Assembly: GCA_934162285.1 (NCBI GenBank)
Contig: CAKPHY010000012.1
Span: forward strand, 1-39,548
DNA from: an uncultured Bacilli bacterium
GTDB taxonomy: Bacteria > Bacillota_I > Bacilli_A > RF39 > UBA660
Direction: 5' to 3'
DNA: 39,548 nucleotides
Shown piece after piece: positions 1 to 8,259 of the stretch. Positions within the stretch are counted from its first letter, which is position 1. Each line of letters starts with the position of its first letter. The notes beneath the pieces were generated by a model. It did no database searches, was not told the origin of the DNA, and worked only from the letters and a program-made list of their open reading frames with translations. The position numbers were made by a program, and so were the translations under genes.

Positions 1-39
1 TTTTGTGAAAAAGTTTTTTTATTTTATGTTTTTATCAAA

Positions 40-65
40 ATAAAAAGTGAAATTTAATTTTCACT
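40..65 (-). terminator. Probable terminator after the 101-661 gene
   Basis: Read on the minus strand, a 7-bp perfect stem (AGTGAAA/TTTCACT, arms at 59-65 and 46-52, 6-nt loop) is followed by a T-rich tract at 41-45. It lies just beyond the stop of the sugar transferase gene. Stem strength is modest because it is AT-rich. Confidence 0.55.
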
Positions 66-100
66 CCTTATTACTGAGAAAAAACCTAACTTTAAATTTG

Positions 101-661
101 TTAGTTTCTTTCAATATGAAATAAATATTTAATTGTTTTTAAAATGATCTTAAAATCTTCTTTAAAAGATAAATTATCATAATAAATAACATCATATTTT
201 AATTTTTCTTTATGTGTTAAATATCTACCGCCACTAACTTGTGCAAGTCCGGTCATTCCTGGTCTTACTAAATATCTTTTAAAAGATATTTCACCTGATG
301 GCAATTTTTCACCAGGAATAAATGGACGGGGTCCAACAAGGGACATATCTCCTTTTAAGACATTAAAAAGTTGAGGTAATTCATTAAGTCTTAAGCGATC
401 AATCGTCCATGATACTTTTGTGTAACGTTCACGATAAGGTAAATTCTCCCAATTGTGTTTTTTAGTACGAAATTTGTACATGAGAAAAGTTTTTTTATTT
501 TTACCTTCACGAGCTCGAAGTTCATTGTGTAGAGGAAAACCTAAATCTAAAAGTAAAATTATGGCTGTTATTATCATAACAGGTAAAAGAATAACTATTA
601 ATATCAAAGAAATAATTATATCCAGAAATCTTTTTACATAAATATAATACTTCGTTTTCAC
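101..661 (-). CDS. Short initiating sugar transferase (undecaprenyl-phosphate sugar phosphotransferase)
   Basis: This is a bacterial sugar transferase (PF02397) that would attach a sugar-1-phosphate to undecaprenyl phosphate at the membrane, the first step of a surface glycan. One N-terminal hydrophobic helix (about residues 12-37) is followed by the catalytic domain with MYKFRT (about 62-67), LNELPQLFNVLKGDMS (about 92-107), VGPRP (109-113) and RPGMTGLAQVSGGR (133-146). At 186 residues it is the compact PglC-like form, without the large N-terminal membrane bundle of WbaP-type enzymes. The start is GTG, preceded by GGAG about 6 nt upstream. It stands apart from the polysaccharide locus, which has its own priming enzyme at 31270-31962, so it may serve a different glycan. 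The sugar cannot be told from sequence. Confidence 0.9.
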   Translation of the reverse strand: MKTKYYIYVKRFLDIIISLILIVILLPVMIITAIILLLDLGFPLHNELRAREGKNKKTFLMYKFRTKKHNWENLPYRERYTKVSWTIDRLRLNELPQLFNVLKGDMSLVGPRPFIPGEKLPSGEISFKRYLVRPGMTGLAQVSGGRYLTHKEKLKYDVIYYDNLSFKEDFKIILKTIKYLFHIERN

Positions 662-674
662 AAAATCACTCCAC

Positions 675-1880
675 TTAAACTACTTGAAAAATAAAGAATT
701 TTAAATACTTAGTTTCTGGAACATTCCACAATTCTGGATGATCAGGAGCTGGGCCGCTAACATATATTTGTTTTAAAGAAACTCCAGCATCTTTGGCAGC
801 TCTTTTAATTGCTTCTTTAAATAATTCTTCACTAGCAAAATGTGAACAAGAAGCTGTTGCTAAATAGCCACCACGTGGTAATGCTTTCATTCCTAAATAA
901 TTTAATTCTTGATAACCTTTTAACGCAGTATTAATAGTTTTACGAGATTTAGTAAATGCTGGGGGATCAAGAATAATAAAATCATATTCACTTTTATGTT
1001 CAAGCGATTTTAAATATTCAAAAACATCAGAACAAACCGTATCAATCTTTAAATTATTTAATTCAAAATTAGCTTTAGCATCATCAATTGCTTTTAAAGA
1101 AACATCAAGTGCTGTAACATTAGAAGCTCCACCTAAAGCCGCATTCATTGCAAAAGATCCCGTGTGAGTACAGCAATCTAAAACTTTTTTATTTTTAGCA
1201 ATTTGACGTACCATTAAACGATTATATTTTTGATCTAAAAAGAATCCGGTTTTTTGACCATTTTCAAAATCAACTAAATATTTCAAATTATTTTCTATTA
1301 TAATGGTTTTAGTATCTGGTATCGGTAATCCAATATCATACCAACCTTTATACTCAGTTAATCCTTCTAACTCACGAATTTTAACATCATTTCGTTCATA
1401 AATTCCAATTATTTCTAAACCATCTTCTGTTAATACTTCATAAAGAGCTTTAAATATTTGATCTTTACGCATTTCAATACCCAACGATAAAGTTTGAACA
1501 ACTAAAATGTTATTAAATTTATCGACTGTTAAACCAGGCAAAAAATCAGCTTCACCAAATATTACTCGAAAAGAGTTTAAATCGTTTAAAGCTGTTTTAC
1601 GCATTTCATAAGCATATTTTATTCTTCGTTTAAAAAAATCATAATCAAATAGATCATTGGCATTACGACTAATGATTCGCACTGTAATTTTAGAATTATT
1701 ATTATAAAAACCAGTTCCTAAATACTTATCTTTATTATTCGTTATATCAACTAAATCGCCATTTTTTATACCTTCATCACATTTAGTAATTTCACCTTCA
1801 TACACCCAAGGATGGCCAGTTAAAAGGGCTTTTTCTCCTTTTAACGTAATATATACCTTTTTATATTCACGTACTTTCAT
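675..1880 (-). CDS. rlmI: RlmI-like class I SAM-dependent rRNA methyltransferase
   Basis: The protein has an N-terminal PUA-like RNA-binding part (MKVREYKKVYITLKGEKALL, then GHPWVYEGEI) and a C-terminal Rossmann methyltransferase. SAM motif I is CCTHTGSFAMNAALGG, the substrate-base motif is ILDPPAF, and the late TASCSHF motif carries the cysteine expected of m5C enzymes. These are features of the RlmI/YccW family, which in E. coli methylates a cytosine of 23S rRNA. A longer frame runs to 1898, but ATG at 1880 has GGTGAT five bases ahead and begins where family members begin, so I use it (401 residues). The gene is transcribed toward the 101-661 gene, 13 bases away, and may be cotranscribed with it. 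The target nucleotide is inferred only. Confidence 0.88.
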   Translation of the reverse strand: MKVREYKKVYITLKGEKALLTGHPWVYEGEITKCDEGIKNGDLVDITNNKDKYLGTGFYNNNSKITVRIISRNANDLFDYDFFKRRIKYAYEMRKTALNDLNSFRVIFGEADFLPGLTVDKFNNILVVQTLSLGIEMRKDQIFKALYEVLTEDGLEIIGIYERNDVKIRELEGLTEYKGWYDIGLPIPDTKTIIIENNLKYLVDFENGQKTGFFLDQKYNRLMVRQIAKNKKVLDCCTHTGSFAMNAALGGASNVTALDVSLKAIDDAKANFELNNLKIDTVCSDVFEYLKSLEHKSEYDFIILDPPAFTKSRKTINTALKGYQELNYLGMKALPRGGYLATASCSHFASEELFKEAIKRAAKDAGVSLKQIYVSGPAPDHPELWNVPETKYLKFFIFQVV

Positions 1881-1994
1881 ACTTATCACCAAGTTCATTA
1901 TAACAAACTTTAGTAAAAATTTAAACCTAAATTTTTTATCAAATATTTCAATTTTGATCCAAATGTGATATTTTATAATAGAAGGAGTGAAAAA

Positions 1995-2528
1995 ATGGGG
2001 TTTAATTTTACAGCAACGGGACTTATTACTATCATTATTGGATTAATTGCTTGTTTTTTTGGCTTTAGGGCGAAAAAAATCGTTATTTTGTTAATATGGT
2101 TTTTAATAGGTTTTTCTGTTGGTCAAACAATAATGCCTAATTTTACAACTGATCAAACCATTATTTTACTTGGTTCTGCTGCCATCGGTCTTATTACAGG
2201 AGCTTTTGGATATGAGTTAGAACTTTTAAGTGTCTTTGGAATGGTCGGATACTTAAGTGGTAGTTTTGTTTATGGTTTCTTAAACTTTGGTCAAATTCCT
2301 AACATTGTTATTGCTGTCATCTTTGGTCTTTTAATGGGAGCTTTATCACTTAAATTTGTTAAACCAATCATCATAGCAACAACTGCTATTGGTGGTGGTA
2401 GCATTCTAATAAATGGTATCAATCAAGTAATAACAGGAATTCCAAGTCAACTAACTATCATCATTGAAATTGGTTTAATCATTGTAGGTTTAATATTCCA
2501 ATTTGCAGATTGCAAAAAACTAAAATAA
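1995..2528 (+). CDS. Small multi-pass membrane protein of unknown function
   Basis: About 177 residues, almost entirely hydrophobic, with glycine-rich helices (for example ITIIIGLIACFFGF, IIALLGSAAIGLITG-like stretches and VIFGLLMGALSLKF). Around six membrane segments can be drawn. I recognise no family signature; the pattern of short glycine-rich helices resembles DUF4203-type (TMEM198-like) proteins, but I cannot confirm this. The start at 1995 was chosen over a longer frame from 1965 because AAGGAG sits 7 nt upstream. A TATAAT at 1974-1979 would start transcription about ten bases before this ATG, leaving a very short leader and excluding the earlier start. It faces the rlmI-like gene divergently and meets yvcK tail to tail. 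Confidence 0.75.
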   Translation: MGFNFTATGLITIIIGLIACFFGFRAKKIVILLIWFLIGFSVGQTIMPNFTTDQTIILLGSAAIGLITGAFGYELELLSVFGMVGYLSGSFVYGFLNFGQIPNIVIAVIFGLLMGALSLKFVKPIIIATTAIGGGSILINGINQVITGIPSQLTIIIEIGLIIVGLIFQFADCKKLK

Positions 2529-2552
2529 AATTTCAAGATTTCTTGAAATTTT
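2527..2552. terminator. Bidirectional terminator between convergent genes
   Basis: A 12-bp perfect inverted repeat (AAAATTTCAAGA / TCTTGAAATTTT, arms 2527-2538 and 2541-2552) with A-rich sequence on the left and T-rich on the right sits exactly between the stop of the membrane protein gene (2528) and the stop of yvcK (2553). It can end transcription from both sides. Confidence 0.8.
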
Positions 2553-3524
2553 TTATTGCTTATTTTTATATTTTTTTAAATGTAATACTTCCGAAAATAA
2601 TAAATAACCTAGTCTAAGAGCATCATGTCTAAATACACCATTTTCAATTGTTATTAAATTATCTTCTATTATTTTTTTAGTATTTTTTTTGGTTTCTTCA
2701 TAATCGATTAGTACAGGATCTTTTTGTTCAGTTGATAGATACTTATAAGCAAGACGTTCATCTATTTTACCATTATTAGCAATAACAGCATCAATTTTTC
2801 TTTTGCCCAAGTAACTATTTATTACTTTTAAGTGATCACTTACTTTAAATTTGTCTGTTTCACCCGGTTGAGTAAATAAATTACAAGCATAAACAATAGG
2901 TGCCGATGAAGTATCAATCTTAGCTATGATCTCTGGTGGCAATAAACAAGGAAGAATACTCGTATATAAACTTCCCATACTAAAAACGATCAAATCTGCT
3001 TCTTTTATTTCTTTTAATAATTTATTATTAATTTCAGGTTTTTCTTTGTAAAAAACTTTTTTTATTTTTTTAGAACTTAAAGTTATAAAATGCTCTCCAT
3101 CAACAATACTACTATCTTCCATTTCAGCTGATAAAGTTACATTGCTTTCTGTAACCGGCATAACATTTCCACAAAGATTTAAAACTTTACCAAGAAGTTC
3201 AATACCTTGTTGAACACTACCAGTCATCTCAGTTGCTGCTGTAAGTAAAATATTACCAACTGTATGTTTATTTAAAGTACCCTCACTTTTAAAACGATGA
3301 TTTAATAGTTCTTCAACTGATGATTCTGTCTGTGATAAAGCAACTAACACTTTTCTGATATCGCCTACAGCTAATATATCAAACTCATTTCGAAGGATAC
3401 CAGTCGAGCCTCCATCATCACATACCGAAACTACGGCAGTAATCGAAACAGGGAATTGCTTTAAACCTCTAAGTAAGCAACTAAGACCTGTTCCACCACC
3501 AAATACTATTACTTTTTTATTCAT
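2553..3524 (-). CDS. yvcK: YvcK/GlmR-family UDP-GlcNAc-binding regulator
   Basis: A member of the CofD/YvcK fold, 323 residues, matching the usual length of Bacillus YvcK (GlmR). The N-terminal VIVFGGGTGLSCLLRGLK is the nucleotide-binding glycine loop; VCDDGGSTGILR (about 34-45) and the GDIRKVLVALS stretch are hallmark motifs. In Firmicutes this protein binds UDP-GlcNAc and steers carbon into peptidoglycan precursors, and is needed for growth on gluconeogenic carbon. Its usual neighbours (whiA, rapZ/yvcJ) are absent; here it lies downstream of ftsW and the inserted ATPase, which still fits a cell-wall role. AAGGA lies 7 nt before the ATG. A promoter is proposed at 3592-3619. Confidence 0.93.
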   Translation of the reverse strand: MNKKVIVFGGGTGLSCLLRGLKQFPVSITAVVSVCDDGGSTGILRNEFDILAVGDIRKVLVALSQTESSVEELLNHRFKSEGTLNKHTVGNILLTAATEMTGSVQQGIELLGKVLNLCGNVMPVTESNVTLSAEMEDSSIVDGEHFITLSSKKIKKVFYKEKPEINNKLLKEIKEADLIVFSMGSLYTSILPCLLPPEIIAKIDTSSAPIVYACNLFTQPGETDKFKVSDHLKVINSYLGKRKIDAVIANNGKIDERLAYKYLSTEQKDPVLIDYEETKKNTKKIIEDNLITIENGVFRHDALRLGYLLFSEVLHLKKYKNKQ

Positions 3525-3591
3525 TTTATCATTTCCTTAACAATTAAAATATTAACATTAAAAATATATTTAATCATTTTAATTTTGATCT

Positions 3592-3619
3592 TTTATAATA
3601 TTTACTCGGTTTTGTACAA
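3592..3619 (-). promoter_or_regulatory. Possible yvcK promoter overlapping a GTACA palindrome
   Basis: On the minus strand TTGTAC (3619-3614) is followed after 16 nt by TATAAA (3597-3592), giving a leader of about 60 nt before yvcK. The -35 is one arm of the near-palindrome at 3610-3633, so a protein binding there could control yvcK. The -35 is non-consensus, so confidence is limited. Confidence 0.4.
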
Positions 3620-3702
3620 TGTACTGTACAAAATTCTGCTTTTTGCCGATTTTGTACACTTAATTCAATTTATTGTTAATATTTAATACCATTCCCATTT
3701 CT
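3610..3702. repeat. 93-bp direct repeat, yvcK-side copy (duplicated ftsW 3' end)
   Basis: This stretch matches 4969-5061 without gaps at 76 of 93 positions by my count, offset exactly 1359 bp, and 16 of the 17 differences are transitions. It contains a near-palindrome (3610-3633), a further GTACA at 3654, and a relic of the last 13 codons and stop of ftsW. The relic reads E-M-G-M-V-L-N-I-N-N-K-L-N-stop, against E-I-G-I-V-L-N-I-S-N-K-S-N-stop in the intact gene. Homology stops abruptly about ten bases before the ATPase stop codon. Confidence 0.88.
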
Positions 3703-3712
3703 ATATTCTATT

Positions 3713-4918
3713 CTATCTATTCAATAAAAAATCAATAATATTTTTATGAATAATACCATTTTGTGAAAAATCAAATGTATCGTACGAAATAACATATTTA
3801 GGATAATTATCATGGATATTATTATAAACGCCAAATTCTCTATCGATAATTTCATCAGTTAAATGATATGTAACTTGATAATAGGCTTTTTCTTCAAATC
3901 TTGTCGCTATAAAATCAATTTCGCCAAAATCTAAATTCCCAACTTTAACATCATAACCTCTTGATAATAATTCATTATAAACAATATTTTCTATATAGGC
4001 ACCCATTTGTTTTTTTCTTTCGTTGTTTATTACTTGACCTAAGCCCAAATCAGTTAAATAGTATTTATATTTCCCATTTAATATTCTTTTGCCACGAACA
4101 TCAAATCTCTCTGCTTTATTTATAAGCATTGCCCTACACATATATTCTAAATAATTATACAATGTCATTTTAGAAACTTCGACATTTTCACTAAACAAAT
4201 AATTGGATAAGCTTTCTGCCGAAAAAGTTTGAGATGGAGTTGTTATAATAAAGGTTAAAATTTTATTAAATAGATCAAGATCTTTTATTTTAAATCTTTC
4301 AACTATATCTTTAACAACTATTGAATTATACACATCAGATAAATATGTTTTGACTTGTAATTCATCGTTCATTGAAAACCTTTGAGGCATTCCACCCCAA
4401 ATAATATAATCATCAAATACTCTTTCTAATTCATATTTATCTTTCTCTTTAATATCTTTAAGTTCACACACCTCATCAAATGTAAATGGATAAACTTTAA
4501 AACTTACATATCTACCAGCAATATGAGTTGCTAGTTCACCTGAAAGCAAATCGCTATTAGATCCAGTAATAAATATTGAAATATTTTGATTATATTTAGA
4601 TTTAAGTGAATTTACTACTTTTTCCCATTTATCTACATTTTGAATTTCATCAAAGAATACATAGTATTTATCTTTATTAACAAACTTTTCTTCAATAAAA
4701 TTATTTAGTTTTTTGGCATCCGTTATATCTATATAATCTATGAATTCAAAATTGATATATATTATTTGTTCTTCTCTTATTCCATTTTGTTTTAGTTCAT
4801 CCATTATCTGTGTTAATATAACTGATTTACCACATCTTCTAATGCCTGTTATTACTTTAATTAAATCTTGATCATAAAAAGGTCTAATGTTTTTGAGATA
4901 TTTTTCTCTTTTTATCAT
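3713..4918 (-). CDS. AAA+ ATPase with DUF4143 domain (AAA_14 family), first copy
   Basis: A 401-residue protein of the AAA_14 (PF13173) plus DUF4143 (PF13635) type. Walker A is GIRRCGKS (25-32), Walker B is YYVFFDEIQNV, sensor 1 is IFITGSNS, and GRYVSFKVYPFTFDE follows as in this family. The C-terminal half holds a winged-helix-like section and a nuclease-like ending (VKVGNLDFGEIDFIA, then YYQVTYHL), where D/E-E-hydrophobic-D resembles a restriction-like fold; activity is unproven. Such genes are common, often multi-copy, and of unknown role. The ATG at 4918 has AGGAG 9 nt upstream; the ATG at 4927 touches that site, so I reject it. The gene sits between two 93-bp direct repeats and separates ftsW from yvcK, so it looks like an inserted cassette. 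Confidence 0.88.
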   Translation of the reverse strand: MIKREKYLKNIRPFYDQDLIKVITGIRRCGKSVILTQIMDELKQNGIREEQIIYINFEFIDYIDITDAKKLNNFIEEKFVNKDKYYVFFDEIQNVDKWEKVVNSLKSKYNQNISIFITGSNSDLLSGELATHIAGRYVSFKVYPFTFDEVCELKDIKEKDKYELERVFDDYIIWGGMPQRFSMNDELQVKTYLSDVYNSIVVKDIVERFKIKDLDLFNKILTFIITTPSQTFSAESLSNYLFSENVEVSKMTLYNYLEYMCRAMLINKAERFDVRGKRILNGKYKYYLTDLGLGQVINNERKKQMGAYIENIVYNELLSRGYDVKVGNLDFGEIDFIATRFEEKAYYQVTYHLTDEIIDREFGVYNNIHDNYPKYVISYDTFDFSQNGIIHKNIIDFLLNR

Positions 4919-4939
4919 ACTATTCATCTCCTATTACAC

Positions 4940-4968
4940 ATTATAACCCAAACAAAATTCTATGTCAA
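4940..4968 (-). promoter_or_regulatory. Consensus sigma-A promoter of the first DUF4143 ATPase
   Basis: Minus strand TTGACA (4968-4963), 17-nt spacer, TATAAT (4945-4940): both boxes are perfect consensus. The expected start lies near 4933, so the transcript would begin almost at the AGGAG of the ATPase gene. The 24-bp palindrome at 4969-4992 directly abuts the -35 box. Confidence 0.85.
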
Positions 4969-4992
4969 TTTTGTACAGTATACTGTACAAAA
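4969..4992. promoter_or_regulatory. Perfect 24-bp palindrome next to the ATPase promoter (putative operator)
   Basis: Half-site TTTTGTACAGTA followed by its exact reverse complement. It abuts the -35 box of the ATPase promoter, and another GTACA lies at 5013-5017. The same arrangement (GTACA spacings of 12 and 28 bp) recurs at 3610-3658. The position suggests a regulator site; the binding protein is unknown. Confidence 0.6.
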
Positions 4993-5061
4993 TCACATTT
5001 TTCATCGACTTTGTACACTCAATTCGACTTATTGCTAATATTTAATACTATTCCTATTTCT
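4969..5061. repeat. 93-bp direct repeat, ftsW-side copy
   Basis: Counterpart of 3610-3702. It covers the final 13 codons and TGA stop of the intact ftsW gene (5019-5061), then about 50 bp containing three GTACA motifs. Together with the other copy it brackets a 1359-bp unit carrying the DUF4143 ATPase. Confidence 0.88.
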
Positions 5062-6095
5062 AAAAGAGAAATAAGTAAACTAGATCCTCCATAAGAAAGA
5101 AATGGCAATGTAACTCCAGTTACAGGTATTAACCCTATTACAACTAAAAGATTTAATATAGCTTGAAATGCAATTTGAAAAGCTATTCCAAAGCTTAAGT
5201 ATTTAGCAAAAAGATCATGGGATTTTAAAGCAATTTTAACTATTTGATAAATAATTAAAGCAAATAAAATAACAATTAATAAAGCTCCTAAGAAGCCTAA
5301 TTCTTCACATATTATTGCAAAAATAAAGTCTGTTTGGGGTTCTGGTAAGTAAAAGTGTTTTTGAATGGAATTGCCGAGTCCTTTACCAAAAAGTCCACCC
5401 GGGCCTATAGCATAAAGAGACTGAATTATTTGAAAACCACTACCAAGTGGATCAGACCAAGGGTTTAAAAATGAGACAATACGCGCAACACGATATGGTG
5501 CTATTACTATTAAGCCAACTACCCCAACGATTCCTAGTAAACCAATTTTTAAAAAGAAAGAAAAATCGGCTCCTGATGAAAATAGTAAACCAACGATACT
5601 CATGGTTAAAACAACACCACTACCGAAATCGGGTTGTAACATAATTAAAAGAAAAGCAGTTATTGTAACTGATAATATGGGAATAATGGTTTTAAAAGTA
5701 TATTTAATATCATCTTGATTATTAGCTAAATATTTAGATGTAAAAATTATTAAAATGACTTTCATAATTTCACTGGGTTGTAAACTAAATAAACCAAAAT
5801 TAAACCAACTTCTTGATCCGTTTCTAACTGTTCCTAAACCGGGTATTAGTACTAAAATTAAGAGAATAAAACCAGCTATTAAAAACTTATTCGCTTTTTT
5901 ATAATAAAAGCGATAATCTATTTTGGATATAACATTCATAAGAATGATTCCTGCTATTAGAAAAAGTCCTTGGTTTTTAGCATATTTTAAGGCATCACCA
6001 TATTTATATTCACCCCATATATAAGATGAAGAAGTTATCATTAAAAGACCAATAGATGAAAGTAAAATGACTAAAATTTCTAATCTTTTTTTCAT
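5019..6095 (-). CDS. ftsW: FtsW/SpoVE/RodA-family peptidoglycan glycosyltransferase
   Basis: A SEDS-family polytopic membrane protein of 358 residues that polymerises lipid II, most likely at the division septum. Hallmarks are RSWFNFGLFSLQPSEIMK, GSGFQIIQSLYAIGPGGLFGKGLG, LPEPQTDFIFAIICEELGF and PVTGVTLPFLSYGGSSLL near the C-terminus. The frame is open upstream to 6179, but ATG at 6095 overlaps the mraY stop as ATGA and starts at the MKKRLEIL typical of the family; no Shine-Dalgarno is evident, so translational coupling to mraY is likely. The last 13 codons belong to a 93-bp repeat also found beyond the ATPase gene. One of the two copies must be secondary, so the present end of ftsW may have been supplied by the insertion. 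Adjacency to mraY favours ftsW/spoVE over rodA. Confidence 0.92.
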   Translation of the reverse strand: MKKRLEILVILLSSIGLLMITSSSYIWGEYKYGDALKYAKNQGLFLIAGIILMNVISKIDYRFYYKKANKFLIAGFILLILVLIPGLGTVRNGSRSWFNFGLFSLQPSEIMKVILIIFTSKYLANNQDDIKYTFKTIIPILSVTITAFLLIMLQPDFGSGVVLTMSIVGLLFSSGADFSFFLKIGLLGIVGVVGLIVIAPYRVARIVSFLNPWSDPLGSGFQIIQSLYAIGPGGLFGKGLGNSIQKHFYLPEPQTDFIFAIICEELGFLGALLIVILFALIIYQIVKIALKSHDLFAKYLSFGIAFQIAFQAILNLLVVIGLIPVTGVTLPFLSYGGSSLLISLLEIGIVLNISNKSN

Positions 6096-7075
6096 AAAAA
6101 GATGCCAAAAGAAACAGCTATTAAAGAGGCAATCATAGCAATAAGCCAAAATAATCTCACTATTTCTTGTTCCTTCCATCCTTTTTTTTCAAAAGCATGA
6201 TGAATTGGTGTCATGATAAATAATCTTTTTCTAGTAAATTTATAATAAATTCTTTGAATTACACAGGTTAAAGTTTCAATTACAAAAACAATTCCAATTA
6301 ATATCAATAAAAGTTCATGACGTGTTACTATCGCAGTAGCACCTAATACTGCACCTAAGGCAAGAGAACCAGTATCCCCCATAAAGATCTTAGCAGGATT
6401 TGAATTGTAATAAAGAAAACCTAAAACACTTCCGGCTAAAATAAAGAGAAAAATAGCTAAACTGACATTTCCATCTAACCATGTAGTATAAAGAGTAATT
6501 ATCCCGAATGTTGTTAAAGCTATAAAACTTAAACCTGCTGCTAAACCATCTAATCCATCAGTTATATTAACTGCATTAGAACTTGCAAGTAAAACAAAAA
6601 GAATAAAAAAGCCATAAAGAAAACCAATATTTATTTTAATATTGAATGTATGAATCCAAAGTAATGGTTCATTTCCATCAAGCAAAAAAAGAACAAAGAA
6701 AATAGTTGCTACTATTATTTGTAAAATAAGTTTTTGTCTTTCAGTTAAACCTTTATTATCGTGTTGTTTTATTATTAAATAGTCGTCAACAAAACCGATT
6801 AAACCATAGCCAATAAATGTTAAAAGAATAATTAATAAACTATAAGTTATTTGGATTTTTCCAAGAAAAACCATTGTAAAAATGGTAATGAGAGTTGAAA
6901 AAATAAAAATTAAACCACCAATTGTTGGTGTTCCTTTCTTAGAAGCGTGTCTTTCTTCTAAATAAACGCTTAAGGTTTGATCTGCTTTCATTTTTTTCAA
7001 AACAGGAATTAAAAATAAACCTAAAACTAAAGAGCTTAAAAATCCTACTAACATACCTAAAAAGCATTTAATCAT
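6092..7075 (-). CDS. mraY: Phospho-N-acetylmuramoyl-pentapeptide-transferase MraY
   Basis: The enzyme transfers phospho-MurNAc-pentapeptide to undecaprenyl phosphate, giving lipid I at the inner face of the membrane. It is a ten-helix type protein of 327 residues, the usual length. Diagnostic motifs are the Asp-rich GFVDDYLIIKQHDNKGL, NAVNITDGLDGLAAG, FMGDTGSLALGA and the cytoplasmic HxH loop PIHHAFEKKGWKE. The ATG at 7075 is preceded by GGTGATATCC, so I use it rather than the ATG at 7087, which lies at or before this site. It ends in TGA overlapping the ftsW start, and the ugtP-like gene lies 38 bases upstream, so the three probably form one operon. Confidence 0.96.
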   Translation of the reverse strand: MIKCFLGMLVGFLSSLVLGLFLIPVLKKMKADQTLSVYLEERHASKKGTPTIGGLIFIFSTLITIFTMVFLGKIQITYSLLIILLTFIGYGLIGFVDDYLIIKQHDNKGLTERQKLILQIIVATIFFVLFLLDGNEPLLWIHTFNIKINIGFLYGFFILFVLLASSNAVNITDGLDGLAAGLSFIALTTFGIITLYTTWLDGNVSLAIFLFILAGSVLGFLYYNSNPAKIFMGDTGSLALGAVLGATAIVTRHELLLILIGIVFVIETLTCVIQRIYYKFTRKRLFIMTPIHHAFEKKGWKEQEIVRLFWLIAMIASLIAVSFGIFL

Positions 7076-7113
7076 GGATATCACCATTTAAATATATGAA
7101 AAAAACTGTAATT

Positions 7114-8259
7114 TTATTTCTTACAGTTTAATAATTCTTCACTTAATTTATATAATTTTTGCATTGAATCTTGATTATCTTTATTTTTTAACATTTTTTC
7201 ATGAGCTTTCTTTATTTTACTATTATCTTCTTCTAATGATTCCATTACTTTAGTAAATTTTCTTAAAGAACTACCATTTAAAGCATATCCTCTTTTAACT
7301 AAATATTTAAAATTACCCTTTTCATGACCAGCTGTTTTATTAATTAAAATCATCGGTTTATTTAAAGTTAAACATTCAGTAACAGTTATTCCTCCTGGTT
7401 TAGTAATAACAGCATCACTGATAGTCATTAATTCAGGAATATTAGTAACAAATCCGAACACACGAATATTATAAGCATTATATTTTTGAATCATTTTTTT
7501 GGCTTTAACCAATAATTTTTTATTATTACCTGCTACATAAATAAAATTAGCATTAGCATTTAATTTAATGATCTTTTTTAGATAAGGTAGCGATGTTTTA
7601 GAACCACTTCCCCCGCCACCAAAGAAAAGGTATACAGGTTTATTAGAAGGAAGACTATATTTTTCTAAAATAGCATTTTTATCGTATTCTTTATTAAAAC
7701 GATTAGATATAGGAATTCCATATATTTTGATTTTAGATTTTTCAACACCCTTTTTAACCATTTCTTTTTTCTCATCTTTAGTTGCAACGATTAAAGCATC
7801 TTCTATTTTACTATTTTTAAGCCATAATTCATGAGATTGATAATCGGTTATTATAGTAATTAATTTAGTATTTATTAATTTCTTCTTTTTATATCTTGAA
7901 ACACAAGTTGAAGCAAAAAAATGGGTTGATATTGTTAAATCCGGATTAAAAGCGATTATTTCTTCTTTTAATTTATTAGTGTCAAATATTTTTGTAAATA
8001 ATTCGTAAGAACCAAAGGTTGTTACTTTGTGATCAAAATATTTATATACTAATCCCCATACTAAAGGATTAGATGATAAAATCATTTTATTAGATACTTT
8101 GGTGGAAATTTTATTAATAAGTGGGGTTATATAAGATAAGATATCAATATTTTTGATCTCGATTTCTTCATCCCTACTTTTAAAGTATTCTTCAATATAT
8201 TTAGCAATAGCTCGATGGCCATTACCAAACGTAGCGTACATTATTAAAATTTTTTTCAT
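7114..8259 (-). CDS. UgtP/MGDG-synthase-like diacylglycerol glycosyltransferase
   Basis: A GT28 (MurG-fold) enzyme of 381 residues. The N-terminus MKKILIMYATFGNGHRAIAK matches the MGDG-synthase N-terminal domain (PF06925), including the GxGH loop. The C-terminal donor site has FFGGGGSGSKTS and TKPGGITVTECLTLNKPMI. Relatives such as Bacillus UgtP/YpfP add glucose to diacylglycerol, making membrane glycolipids and the lipoteichoic acid anchor; in some species the enzyme also reports UDP-glucose level to the division machinery. AAGGAGG lies 5 nt before the ATG, a near-perfect site. It heads the likely operon with mraY and ftsW. The exact sugar and number of residues added cannot be read from the sequence. 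Confidence 0.88.
   Translation of the reverse strand: MKKILIMYATFGNGHRAIAKYIEEYFKSRDEEIEIKNIDILSYITPLINKISTKVSNKMILSSNPLVWGLVYKYFDHKVTTFGSYELFTKIFDTNKLKEEIIAFNPDLTISTHFFASTCVSRYKKKKLINTKLITIITDYQSHELWLKNSKIEDALIVATKDEKKEMVKKGVEKSKIKIYGIPISNRFNKEYDKNAILEKYSLPSNKPVYLFFGGGGSGSKTSLPYLKKIIKLNANANFIYVAGNNKKLLVKAKKMIQKYNAYNIRVFGFVTNIPELMTISDAVITKPGGITVTECLTLNKPMILINKTAGHEKGNFKYLVKRGYALNGSSLRKFTKVMESLEEDNSKIKKAHEKMLKNKDNQDSMQKLYKLSEELLNCKK

Noticed and set aside
6092..6095. TGA read as tryptophan (Mollicutes-type code)
   Set aside because: mraY, ftsW and others end properly at TGA at the expected family length, and the tRNA-Trp has anticodon CCA.
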